Shown here: positions 35,790-47,204 of the stretch, piece by piece
Layout: each line of letters opens with the position of its first letter
How positions within the stretch are numbered: position 1 is the first letter of the stretch
NCBI GenBank assembly: GCA_030052745.1
Contig: JANBVO010000009.1
Location: forward strand, 558,001 to 622,000
Source: Pleurostoma richardsiae
Lineage: Eukaryota; Ascomycota; Sordariomycetes; Calosphaeriales; Pleurostomataceae
Direction of reading: 5' to 3'
DNA: 64,000 nucleotides
The notes under the pieces: generated by a model
Told to the model about the DNA's origin: nothing
Databases searched by the model: none
What the model saw: the letters and a program-made list of their open reading frames with translations, nothing else
Translations under genes and position numbers: made by a program

Positions 35790-38748
35790 ATGGCCACCAT
35801 GCCGGAGACGTCGTCGAAGCGCGCACGAGCGGAGGACGATGGCGGGTCACAGCCAGCGCGCTGCAAGAGGAAGACGGTGCGCAAGCGAGCGGCTCTGGCT
35901 TGCGAGGAGTGCCGCGTGCGCAAGAGACGGTGCGACGGCGCGATTCCCGCTTGCGGCGGTTGCGCGAGGCGCATGTCGGCATGCGTCTACTCCTCCGAGA
36001 TTGAGGCGAGAGCGTGGCATACTAGGTAGGCCTTCAAAACTGCCTTGTTCTTCTCCTTGCCCCGACTTTTCTCGGCAGGGCTTCTGATGCGAGTGGCTTT
36101 CACCGCTAGCATGATCCAGTCTCTGAGGAACCGCCTGGAAGAGCTGGAGGCGGCAGAGTTCTCGATGCAGACTCTTGAGATGCATGCTGTCAACTCCCGC
36201 AGTCTGGACTCTGCCGCGGGCCCCGAGTGGAACGGCCAGACGCCCAGCTCGACCTCCGTTCCAGTGGGAGAGATTGGTGGCAATGGCAACGTGGCCACCG
36301 TCGTTGGCCACGCCTCATCCCCTGCGTCCACAGCTGCGGCATCGCCTATCGCCGACCCTGGACCGTCGCAGGATCATGAGGCGACTACTTCTAGTGCAGA
36401 TGCGGCGGCATATTCTCAGATGGTGACCGCGCCGGAAGGTGTCCCAGCGGGTTGCCTCGAACCCCGTAATCTAGAGAGACTCATGAAGCCGATACACCGG
36501 GCTATCGACGGGAAGGGCGATGCTACCAATCGAGCCACGCTACTTCAGCCCGGGCTCCCGGCACCGCCAGGACCGGGCGCCGCTCACGATTCAGGAGCGA
36601 GTTGCACATGCGACCGCTCGCTGGACGCGACGAGGTGGTGTCTGCCTCTGCGCCGAGTCGCCGACGGCTTGGTCGCGGCCTACTTTTCCAGAGTTCATCG
36701 CATGTATCCCATTCTCCATGAGCGCACATTTCAGGGGCAGTACGAACAGCTGTGGGAGACTGGAGCTAGTGCCGCCGCAGCTCGACCGCTCAAGTGCTCG
36801 GGGTTGTGCAGGCAGAAGAGCCGAGGAAAGCTGTTCCCGGCCATGCTGCACGCCGTCTTCTCCCTGGCCGCGCTCTTCGACTCGGGGCGGCTGAAAGAGA
36901 ACGCCACGCGGGCAGACGCCTTCTTCCGCGAGGCCCAAGGTCTGGACCTCCTGGGCGTCCTGGACGACGAGATGAGCATCGAGCTGATCCAGCTCGGTCT
37001 CCTTCTGGGCTTCTACCTGCAGGCCACGGAGAGATTCTCGAAATGCTGGAACATCACCGGCCTGACGATCCGCCTCGCTCAGAATATGGGGTTGCATCTC
37101 GACTTAGCCGAAGCTCGCAGGAGAGGTTTCACGGCGCCATCTCCGACGCAACTAGAGTGTGAAATGAGAACGCGGGTATGGCATGGGTGTGTCGTCCTAG
37201 AAAGGTGACTCTTCGCCCTTATCCTATTCTTTCTTTGAGTTTCATTCTACTGTATTCTTTCTTTCTTTCTTTCTTATTCTACTTTGGCTTGCCAAGATAC
37301 ATCCCAAAGCTGACCGAGTTCTTCCAGGGAAGTTTCCATGTCATTCGGTCGCTCCTTGATGGTGATTACTACGAGTGAGAAGCGGCTCAGACTGCCCGAG
37401 GCGATCGACGACAGTCGCCTAAGTGACGAAGCCGGAAAGTGGAATGCACAACCCGGGAACCTCCCTAGCCTCCTAGAGTCTTTCATTCAGACGATCAAGC
37501 TGTACGATATTCTCGGACAGGTTTTGGACGGAGAAGATTCTCGGGAGACGATCCCTGTGAAGAACAGCGCTGCGACGTCCCTTTCAGGAGCCACGTCGAG
37601 CATCCGAACGCTACTGGACTTCGACGCGATGGTCATGGAGTGGCGAGAGTCACTGCCCAGATATCTCTGGTACGGAGCAAACTCTGCGGAAAGCAGCGAG
37701 GCCGAGGTCGCGGCTCCTGAGGGGCTCGCGGTCCCGCGCGCGGATCTTCTTGTCCAAGCAAAGAGGCTGTATCTAAGGTACCGATGTGCCATTTGCGTAC
37801 TTGCGGTGCAATGCTAATTGGTTCACAAGGTTCCTACACGTGCGGCTGCTTATACTGCGCCCTGCATTGGAAATGCTCTTTGAGAAGCAGCGGAACAACC
37901 GGATAAGTCCGAGGGAGAGTTCGGGGGAGGTCCGGCTCGAAGACTTGGTCCTCCGCAACATAGCTGCTCAGTGCGTTCTCTCCGCGCAAGAACTGATCAG
38001 ATTCCTTGATGGCGAGATACGATCGCAGGACTGCCTTGCCTGGTGGTATAACGTTAGCTGTGGGTGACAGCGCCCACCCTCCCCCTCACCCTCCATTCGC
38101 GGCCGAGCGCTCTGCTTACCACCCATAATAGACCTGCAAAGCTGCGCGAGCACGATTCTGCTGGGCCAGCTATGCAACCTTGGAGATGGGAGCATCTCGG
38201 ATGAGTCGCTCTCTGCTAGTTGGGAGCTCTGTTTGCAGTGCCTGTCCCGCTATACCGAGCTGAGCAGCATCAGCAGGAAATCGATCCGTCTTCTGCAAGA
38301 GAGCGCACGACGTCTGCTTCCGGGAAGCCACGGTCAGAAGGTGAGGCTTGAGCCCATGCGAGGAGCCAATCGACAGTGTGCTGAAAGCAGCGTCCAGAAT
38401 CGAAACCACACTCTCGCAAACAAGAAACGTCTACCCGGGGTTTCGGGTCAAGATGGAACTCTGCCCAAAGGCCACAGCGCCCCAGAACAGGTCCTAGAGC
38501 CCACTATAGCCATGGATGGGAGTCTGCTAGAAGGAGAAATCTCTTCCCAGCTGCCTAGTGAGCGGATAGGACAGCAGACGATGAACTATATCTCGGAAGC
38601 AGATCTGGACATGGGCACCTTGGACGGCCTCGATGGCGGGCTCGAAACAATGGATACCTCCGGGGTTCCCCATTGGACTTTCATGCCCTTCATCTCTCAG
38701 CTGGAAGCACTGCCACTCAGCTTTGACGCCTCAAATCCTGCGGGTTAG
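35790..38748 (+). CDS. Zn2Cys6 fungal transcription factor (regulator C)
   Basis: Model: join(35790..36025,36110..37204,37328..37777,37830..38059,38132..38748), 875 residues, five exons. Zinc cluster C38-x2-C41-x6-C48-x6-C55-x2-C58-x6-C65, followed across intron 1 by a coiled-coil-like linker (SLRNRLEELEAAEF) usual for dimeric factors. The middle domain reads WNITGLTIRLAQNMGLHLDL, RVWHGCVVLEREVSMSFGRSL, RFLHVRLLILRPALEM and AWWYNVSYLQSCASTI. The C-terminus is acidic and holds MGTLDGLDGGLETMD. Three introns coincide in place and phase with those of regulator B, which makes the two paralogues. It is a likely nuclear regulator of the catabolic genes to its left. A second ATG three codons later (35799) is possible. 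Confidence 0.9.
37255..37275 (+). repeat. (TTTC)n microsatellite inside an intron of regulator C
   Basis: About five TTTC units lie in the 123-nt second intron, well upstream of its branch-like site and acceptor. This is a polypyrimidine microsatellite. Confidence 0.8.
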
Positions 38749-39051
38749 ACAGCTGCCAGCCCAGCTCTCCTGAGGCAGAGATCTCCACGTGGACCTACTT
38801 ACGTTTTCACAAATGACCAACCATAATCGGACGATGCTCACGCTGCCACTACCGTTCTTTCGGCTACTACTTTAACATCCAGACATGAAGGATACCAAGA
38901 TAAAGGGTCGCATGGGCATGACAGCACTCAGATAGGACTTTTCATAAGTTTCGTTTAACTCAAAAGAGAGGAAAAGAAGAAAAAAGGAACCACCTGGTCC
39001 CAGGGGGTGGACCCGATTCTCACAACTGCCACCTACTACTCCATGGAACCC
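38749..39051. other. Intergenic, convergent 3' flanks
   Basis: Spacer of about 0.3 kb between regulator C and the opposing dienelactone hydrolase. Contains a purine-rich stretch near 38960-38985. Nothing else seen. Confidence 0.6.
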
Positions 39052-39856
39052 TTACTCGCTGTGACGAAGCCACTGGCGGAACCATAACACCGCAGAATTC
39101 TTAGCCCTTTCCATACCCTTCATTTCTGCGGGATCCCGGGGGTTCCCTCTCACGGCAAAACCGTGCTCAAGCCCCGGAAAGTACTGGTAGTCGTACGCAA
39201 CCCCTAGCCCCGGAATAACTCGGTTGCTGAACGCCTTCAGTTCCGCCGTGAACTGGGGGTCAAACTCGGGAGCCATGATCTGGACAGGGACGCCGATCTT
39301 CTCGATCTCTTCCTTTTCCAGCAGGGTCGGATGTGCTGCAGAAATACAATCGACGAGCTGAGTGCCTTTCGCACCAAGACGAATGACGCCCCAGGCCCCG
39401 TAGCAGAACCCGATCGCTCCCGTACGAGCATGCCAGGCACGGAGGGCCTTCGCGCACTCGAGTATCTCCGGCCATCTCGTGTCTTTGCTGTTTCGCGCGA
39501 TAAAGCCGGGTAGATCGAATTCGCCCCATCGATTCTGATCCATGACGACTTCGGCAGAGACAACCTCGCCGCCGAAGCTGCAGCAGGGCACCCCGGATTG
39601 TCAGCAGCTCTTCCGGCACACAGAGATCGGGAGAGGCTTACAAGTCGGGGATGTAGACAGTGGCGTTGACTTCTGCGGCATAGTGATCGGCTAATATTCG
39701 CGTGTTTGGGAAGGTCCATCCGAATAGGTCGTGGATGATCATGATGCCCACGTCCTGGTTATCACCCGTCACGTAGCAGTCATGGCCGGCAAGTTTGGCG
39801 TTCCGGCCGGTAGGAACGGTGTCCCACTGGATGCCTCTGATGCAGCAGTCACCCAT
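39052..39856 (-). CDS. Dienelactone hydrolase family protein
   Basis: Model: complement(join(39052..39577,39642..39856)), 246 residues, one 64-nt intron joining AEVNATVYIPD to FFGGEVVSAEVV. Alpha/beta hydrolase with the Cys-Asp-His triad of the family: C129 in GAIGFCYGAWG, D177 in APEFDPQ and H209 in GLEHGFAVRG. Dienelactone hydrolases open lactone products of catechol or protoanemonin-type breakdown; many fungal members have unknown substrates. It converges with regulator C and forms the right end of the catabolic region. No signal peptide, so cytosolic. Confidence 0.9.
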
Positions 39857-42290
39857 TCTTAGAGTAGATGTGATTGAGACACTTTGCCAGTCTGCTGAAA
39901 AACGAGAGCAACGCTCCGTTATGGTTACCTGAGCGATCAGGAAAACTCAATGTATCAGTCAAGATGTCAGCAGAGCAGGTATGCTAACGTTTCGCCCGGA
40001 GAACAATTAGGGGGTTTTCATAGTCGCGAGAGCCACGGGTTGACTGGCACCTAGGTCCCCGCCTTGATGGCGAACTATCCGCACTGCGCCCGCAATCTTG
40101 CGGCAAAGCCGCCTTAACCCAACTTCGGGCCCATCTTATGGAAGCGTACTCGAGGGTTTTCAGTCTGATCCCGTCCGTAGCCATATCAGTGCTCATGCAG
40201 GAGCCAAACAGCGCCAGGAAAGCGCAGTCATCCGCAGTGGCCATTAGGACGGACAGGGGTGTTGCGGTTCTGTAAATGGCTGTTCCCTCTTTTCAACCTT
40301 TTCGAGCTTGACATCACCACACGGACACAACGTCTTCCAGAGCCTCTAAGTCGGAGAATCACATGGTATTGATGATGTCGGAATGGGCAAAGGTTAATCC
40401 TTAGAATATACGCTCTTGATGTGACTGACGACAATAAGATCGATGCGCCATAACTATGCATGAGCTTCATGCCCCGAAACCGTGTATGAGGCCTGGTATG
40501 ACCGCCCAGGCCCCTGGTGCGAGAAGAACTACGTAGTGTCCAATAAAGTCTATCATGGACCATGGCTTCGTTCCCTTGTCTTGCCTTCGGCAACACGAGG
40601 TCCGTTGTGGAAGACTGATCTGGTTCGAGGGTCAGCGGCCTTTTGTACGACTGGTAGGGAAAGAAAGAGCGTGGGCTTCAGTCTACCGCTTCAGCCCTGT
40701 TTAGTTGTACCTCTGCGTCCCTCCAGATAATTTCAACTGCGAACTGCAGCAAAAATGTATAGGACGAGGCAGAGGCGAAGGTGATGGAAGCCGTTATGAG
40801 CGGTCTACCAGCCTTGGCCCTCGATTGGTTGTTCTATTTCTCACCTGGGGTATTGTGGAGAGCAAGTTGGAGCACCGCAAAAGCCAATCCGAAGCCCTTA
40901 AAATGTCAATGTTCATATGTGGAATTGTGAGTTCGGCCGTCGACGAGCCGTGTAGTTACGTTGGTTGCGGCCCCCTTCCTGAAGGCGGGAGAGTCGACTA
41001 TGAACAACTACGCTATGCCAAAGTTATGGAGTGGGCCGGATTGAACGAAGTCTAAAGACTGGCTGATGCTGGCCTGACAGCTAGATCATAATACAGAGCG
41101 GGTGTATATGTTGGTTTATGAAGCACCGTCTCGTATGGTGGGAAGGCATGACCTTAAGCAAATGTAAAGATGTAAGCCAGATTGGTACTCTCTAGTCGAT
41201 TCCTGAGTCAAGACTCAAGGTCTGAAAGTGTTGTCCTAAGATTCTCCATGTATAACAAATGTGATCACACTGCCTAAGTTATATTCGCAGAAGCCCGTTA
41301 CTATACGTATCTCACAGTAAAGCCGACCCAGATTGTGTATCGCGATTCCCTCTGGGGAGCTAAGCGCGGTTGATGGAATTGCCAATCGGGAAAGTCTGGG
41401 GCCGCCTCAGCTCCCCGCCGCTTCGGCCAGCTTGTTTCGGCGCGGGCTAGAGCGGCAACTGTTCGTTTAGCTGGACAGATATGGACCCGAGTGGGGCGTG
41501 AGCTTGTGAGACACGGCGAATGAATTGGCGGTCATTTTCGGGGGTGACCAGAGTGCGTGCGAGCGTGACTGGCTGGCCGTTGGCGCGTTGGGCTCTGCTA
41601 AGCAATGGGGGGTGGAAACCGGCGTGCGCGGCGACATCATCGTACATGCGCCGTGACCGCTTTTCGGCTCAGGATGAAGTAGAGAGGCAGAGAGGTAGCC
41701 AAGGTACCTCGATACCTTAGGAAGATAGACAGATCAGGTATGCGAGATACGTGGGCAGGCATGTTGGTGATGGGTGAGGTGAGACCCTGGAATACGGGGA
41801 GACTGAGACAGCGTGAATAATGCCCGGTTCGTATGTTTCTGCCCGGGAGAGACACAAGAGCGCACGAGAGGGCGAAAAGCACCTGACGGATGGACAGACG
41901 AGCGCAAATGGGGAAAGAAAACTCAGTCATGTAAATTACGGAGTCCGGATCTCGCAACTGAAGACATCGAGAGAGGACTCGGAGAATTGTCCGCGCTCTC
42001 TCCCTCCCCCTTATCAGTTGGCCGCTTTTGGCTTATCGGAATTGTGAAAACGTGCGCAGCAGGGAAAGCAGGACGCGGGCGAGGAAAGCTGGCCGCTGCT
42101 GCTGGCTGCTGGTTCGCTGACCAACCTGGAACTGGATCTGGCACTGCTCCGCGTCGTCGGCACCAGCACCTGCAGCCACACCTCCTCCACCTGATCCTCC
42201 CCCATCCTTCACCTCGTGGGCTTCCAAGCCTCTTAACGACAATCCTTTCCTGAACCCCCTCCGGTGTTCCATTCCTCCCTTCTGCCGTCG

Positions 42291-42362
42291 ATGCCACCTG
42301 ATCGTGTCCTCGGCGATGCATCTGCCTCTCTCTGCCTCTTCGTCCCGTTGACGGCAGAATAA
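42291..42362 (+). promoter_or_regulatory. Upstream ORF pair in the probable leader of the antiporter gene
   Basis: An ATG at 42291 opens a 23-codon frame ending at 42362. A second ATG at 42316, in another frame, gives an 11-codon frame ending at 42351. Both lie about 250-320 nt before the main ATG. They matter only if transcription starts to their left, which cannot be seen here. Confidence 0.35.
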
Positions 42363-42543
42363 TCGACTGACGGCCTCGTTGTTTACTCCTTGCCCGATCG
42401 GTCCTAACTCGCAATCAGCCAGCAAGGCACCGTCATCTCATCTCGGTTGACCCGGCGTCAGCCCAGCCAGCTTGACTCGCTCGCTGCCTGCCAGCCTGCC
42501 TTGGCCCGAGACACGGCAGCAGCTCCATAATTTCGCGACACGG

Positions 42544-42552
42544 ATGAAATAA
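42544..42552 (+). promoter_or_regulatory. Minimal upstream ORF (Met-Lys-stop)
   Basis: ATG AAA TAA starts 68 nt before the main start codon of the antiporter gene, so it is very likely inside the mRNA leader. Such tiny frames can lower translation or allow reinitiation. Confidence 0.45.
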
Positions 42553-42611
42553 AAAGTTCAAGGTGCGAGAGGATCCACGCCAAGACGCCCGGCTCAGAGC
42601 TCCGCGCCGCC

Positions 42612-45600
42612 ATGGAGCCTACCACGCCATCTCACCACCACGCCGGCGAGGCCTCTTCCGTGACGTCGCCCACCGAACCTCGCGCCCCCAGCAGACTCGA
42701 CGACACCCTCACACCCGTCGACACTCTCCGCAGGAGACCAGAGCCTGCCGGCTACGGTACGTGCAACAGCAGTCTGCACCTCTTGCTTCTAAGACCTGCT
42801 CGTCATCCATAACTGCAGCCATGTCTTGCCGTGTCTTACTGGCCCGCTGAACTGACGTCTGGGGATACAGGCTCTATTACATCACCGTCCGCACTCTCGA
42901 CCCCCCAATTCCACGAGTCTCGAGAGCGCACGCAGTCGCGAGGGTCGCAGTCCCACTCCCACGCGGCCGCGACCGCAAGATCCCCGATGCTCGGCCCTGA
43001 CCGCGGCAGGCCCAAACCGCGCAAGCCGCCCATGACGCGACGCACATCATCCAGCGCCCAGGCACCTCACCGCGGCGAGTTCTTCTCCGTCGACGACGCC
43101 CTCGACGAGGTCGAGGCAGACCAGGCCGAGAGCCAGCAGCCCCAGCCGACGTACGCGTCGTCAACAGTCCGGAGAAGGCCGGCATTATCAGGCGCACCAC
43201 CCCTGAGCCGAGTACATTCGAGACAAGAGCGATTCGAGGAAGACGACCGGGACGACCAGGCGCAGCCACAACCAGGCGATATCGTGCTGGACGTCCCCCC
43301 GAGCGAATCAGACATGGAGCAGCGCGGCGATGGCGCCGAGGACGATGCAGACATGCTGGAGCAGGAGGAGATACATGACGAGATGGGCGACGACGACGAC
43401 GATGACGGCGACGTCAGTGATGCGGAAAGCTTCACCCTCAAAGACCGTCAACAAGCCATCAACGAGACACATCCATTCGGTATCAGGCTCTGGAAGCCAG
43501 CCCTGTACAAGAAAGATCGATCTGTGCAGAAGAACGCTGAGGGTGACATTCATAGCTCACCCGGCGGGCACGTCAGCCGCTGGCTGCTGTTTTTCAACAT
43601 CATCTGGACCATATGCTTCGGGTGGTGGATGTCCCTCATTGCCTTCGTGGGAGCGATAGTCTGCTTCCTTTTTGCGGCGGCACCCAGCGGGCGAGACTAT
43701 GGACGAGTACTATGGGGGCTGTCTGGCTACCTGTTTTACCCATTTGGGAAGTTTGTCAGGCTGGAGCAGCAGGAGCCCTACATAGACGAGGATCAGGGGG
43801 AAGGCCGAAGCATCAGCGAGTATGAGCAGTGGCAGAGCGGCGACCTCGAGTATGGACGACTCTTCTTCGGCCCGGAGCGTGGCCGGTCAATCATCGGACG
43901 ATCCAGGAGGAGCATCGACTCGGGGCCGAGCGAGACCGACAGCCTTCTTGGGCGAACGATGCGCGGCGAACGGTCGGACTCAGATGCACCGGCGAGGATG
44001 AAGAGACGGCTATTCGGCCGTGGACAGTGGAATATCGGCCGAGTCATCTTCTTCCTGTTCTTCTATCTTCTCCTGACGCCCTCGCTGTTCATCGTCTCCG
44101 GCATCTGCTGGTTCCTTGTCTTCTGGATTCCAATGGGCAAAGTGACCATGCTTCTCGTCAATCATCTCCGCCGGCATCCACTCGCCCTCTCTTTCGAGTC
44201 GGATATCTCGACCGCTCGGATACCGACCGCTCCGCACTCATCCATTCTCGTCTGCACCTACCGCGCTGTAGGCCTCAAGTACTGGAAGTACACTATCGAC
44301 GGCACAAACATCTTCCTCATCAACCTCATGGCCGTCGTGCTCTTCGTCATCTTCGACTGGTTGGTGCTGGATAGCGTCCTGCACATTGACAATATCATCA
44401 CCTCCTCTGCCTTCCTCTTCGTGGCCGGTCTGTTCTCTATCATCCCCCTGGCCTACTTCATCGGCCAGGCCGTCGCATCCATTTCTGCACAGTCATCCAT
44501 GGGGCTGGGCGCGGCTATCAACGCCTTCTTCTCCACCATTGTCGAGGTGTTCCTGTACTGCGTGGCTCTCAATCAGGGCAAGGGGGCGCTCGTCGAAGGA
44601 AGCATCGTCGGCTCGATCTTTGCGGGTATCCTCTTCCTGCCAGGCTTGTCGATGTGCTTCGGCGCTATTAAGCGCAAGACGCAGCGCTTCAACGCTAGGT
44701 CGGCAGGTGTCACCTCGACTATGCTGCTATTTGCAGTCATTGGCGCGTTTGGGCCGACTCTGTTCTACCAAATCTACGGCACGCATGAGCTCAACTGCCT
44801 CGACTGCGTCAATTATGGCAACCGAGACGCGCCCGGCATGGCGAGGGACTGCAAGCGGTGCTACTTCTCCCAGACCCCTGCCCTGGATGATCGCTTCTAC
44901 CTGGAAGCTGTGCGGCCCTACTGCTACATGGCCGCGGCGATGCTGTTCATGAGCTACATCATAGGATTATGGTTCACGCTCCGAACCCACGCCGCCGTCA
45001 TCTGGAACACCGAGATCGAGGAGAAGAAGCATGAAGAGCACCTCTTCCAGCAGGTCCCCCAGAGACACATCCAACCCAGCGTCGGCGAGACGACGGGAGC
45101 CGACATCCGCGACTCGCACCTCTACAAGCGGATCCTGGGCCAGTCCCTTAGGCAGGTCGGCCTGCATCCCGGCCAGGAGGACTCGTCACTGGGCAGGCAG
45201 GCGGTTAACGCCGCCGCTGGTGGCAACGGGGCTGCCACTACGCCCCACGTCGTCCCGCCAAAGACGGACTCCATCCGCTCCACCGTCCACATCCCCGGCT
45301 TCACCGACGACGAGGACGCCCAGCTCGTGCACCACGTGACTGAGATCGCTGCCACAGCGGCTACCGTCGCTGCTAGGGACGCACGGGCCGGCGTTGTGCG
45401 GCGCCAGTCAGGCCCCCTCGGGGGCGGAGGCACGGTGACCTCGACCAACGCCGGGAGCCTCAACCACCGGCCGACGCCGATCCGGACAGCGACATTCCCG
45501 GACGCCGAAGACGCCGCTGAGTCGGTGCCGGCGCACGCCACGACGGGCACGGCGGCGCATGGCGGGCACGACGCGCCGAACTGGAGTCGGCTAAAGAGTG

Positions 45601-46297
45601 CTGTCATACTGATGGGGGCGACGGTGCTGTATGCTATCATTGCAGAGATCCTGGTAGACACGGTGGATGTGGTGCTCGAGGGATTCGCGATCGACGAGAA
45701 GTTCCTGGGGATCACGCTGTTTGCGCTCGTGCCGAACACGACTGAGTTCCTGGTAGGTCACTCTGTATCGAAGGGGAACATCCGCGGTAGTCAATCAGTG
45801 CTAACATCTGCCGTCCACAGAACGCCATCTCCTTCGCCATGAACGGCAACATTGCCCTCTCCATGGAGATCGGCTCCGCCTACGCGCTGCAGGTCTGCCT
45901 GCTGCAAATCCCGGCCTTGGTGCTCTTCTCCGCCGCCTTCCCGCGGACGCCCCCCGGCGGCGGCGGCGTCGGCGGCGGCGGTCCCGAGGACCTGGCGCGG
46001 TACACGTTCAGCCTGCTGTTCCCGCAGTGGGACATGGTGACGGTGATCCTATGCGTGTTCCTGCTGTCGTACATGTACGGCGAGGGCAAGAGCAACTACT
46101 TCAAGGGCAGCATCCTGCTACTGAGCTACCTAGTCGTGGTGGTGGGGTACTACTTCAGCGGGTTCGGGGCGGGCGTGGACGGGCTGGCGCGGTTCGACAC
46201 GTGGAGCGCGGAGGGCGGCGGGGGGTGGGTGCGGTACGAGGAAGGGGGGAGGAGCTTCAAGACTGTGGGGAGGGGGACAAGCGGGGTTGTGTTTTAG
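42612..46297 (+). CDS. VNX1-like vacuolar monovalent cation/H+ antiporter (CaCA superfamily)
   Basis: Model: join(42612..42756,42871..45752,45821..46297), 1167 residues, three exons. The long cytosolic N-terminus is Ser/Arg-rich and then very acidic (a DDDDDD run near MGDDDDDDGDVSDAES). It is followed by the conserved block INETHPFGIRLWKPALYKK and paired helices at WLLFFNIIWTICFGWWMSL. The two ion-binding alpha repeats are AAINAFFSTIVEVFLY...GSIVGSIFAGILFLPG and, split by the last intron, VPNTTEFL/NAISFAMNGNIALSMEIGSAYALQ. The loop between the halves carries many cysteines (LNCLDCVNYGNRD, DCKRCYF). Fungal Vnx1 exchanges Na+ or K+ for H+ in the vacuole membrane and differs from the shorter Ca2+ exchanger Vcx1. 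The poly-Gly stretch GGGGVGGGG in exon 3 lies in a loop. Confidence 0.9.
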
Positions 46298-47204
46298 GGG
46301 AGAGGAGGCTGAGAATGGGATGGGGTGGTAATGGTTGGAGTGGAAGAGAGTCGAAGGGGAAGGGGAAGGGAACGGAGTGTGCATACTAGGGAGCGCGACT
46401 GGTCGGAGTGGTGCCAGTTCGCCGAAGTTAATTGTTGTCTCTGTCTGTTGCTTGTGGCATGGATACCTTTGCTTACTCTTTGTTATCGTCGGATACTACT
46501 ACTAGCAGGCGGAGCGGGCGGGCATGGCATGGCATGGTAATTTTTCGCTGTCAATATACAAGGTGGTTTTCTTCCTTCAGGCGGGGGTGGCATCTTTACT
46601 TTGTCGCCCAAATCGAGTGCAAGAAAGTCAGTCTCGGCTGGTGAGTTCGTTCTTTCTCGTCTTCCCCGTCTGCCGAATCGTCAATGTGCGAGTCTTGACG
46701 GAAAGTGGCGAGGGGGCTGAGGAGAGGCAGTGTAAGTGTTAGTGAGGCTGTCGGAATGGCTTCGCCTTAGTGGACGCATCACGGCGGCCCTAGACCGGCC
46801 AGTTGGGTGCTGGCTGCACGCCAATCTCGCAGTTTCTCCTTATCGCTCTCTCTCACGTCGCTTTGTGGAGAGCCGGAGAGTGCGGCCAAGGCAGAATGGT
46901 AGCTCCGTCAACCAGGGGCTCTCTGAGGGTTTCCTGCACGTGTTGGTGGTTGCAGCGAATGAGACGTGGCCACGCCCCGCGGTCGGCGAGATGGTGGTTG
47001 ACATGCTGGGTTTCGTGTGGCTGCACCAGGCAGGGCCGTGTGGGAAGGTCATGTCGAGGCAGAGCCTTCTCCCTTTTCCTTCCCCCCACCTCTTGTCTTC
47101 CTCGATTTGCTTCGTTATAGTCGTTGCTCTTTCTCTCCCTGCTTCACTCAGGACAGGTAATTTGCGCCGGCTCAGTGCATTCCAAGGCCTACTTCCGTGT
47201 CGAT
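46298..47204. other. Intergenic between antiporter and HeLo-like/ankyrin genes
   Basis: 0.9 kb on the same strand. It starts with G-rich 3' flank and ends in a pyrimidine-rich leader just before 47150. No gene is supported. Confidence 0.55.

Larger units (their letters stand above)
39857..42611. other. Long intergenic stretch and 5' leader of the antiporter gene
   Basis: 2.75 kb. Short frames (for example near 40705-41055) show no family match. The right part, from about 41980, is pyrimidine-rich and looks like a fungal housekeeping promoter and long leader; it holds the upstream ORFs listed separately. Confidence 0.5.

Noticed and set aside
36591-37097. 168-codon minus-strand frame within regulator C
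   Set aside because: Antisense to the middle domain of regulator C; no family resemblance.
40705-41055. 116-codon plus-strand frame in the 39.9-42.6 kb gap
   Set aside because: No motif, no usable ATG near the frame start and no family resemblance.
45122-45739. 205-codon minus-strand frame within the antiporter gene
   Set aside because: Shadow of the antiporter coding exon, with Ser/Pro/Ala-rich low-complexity translation.
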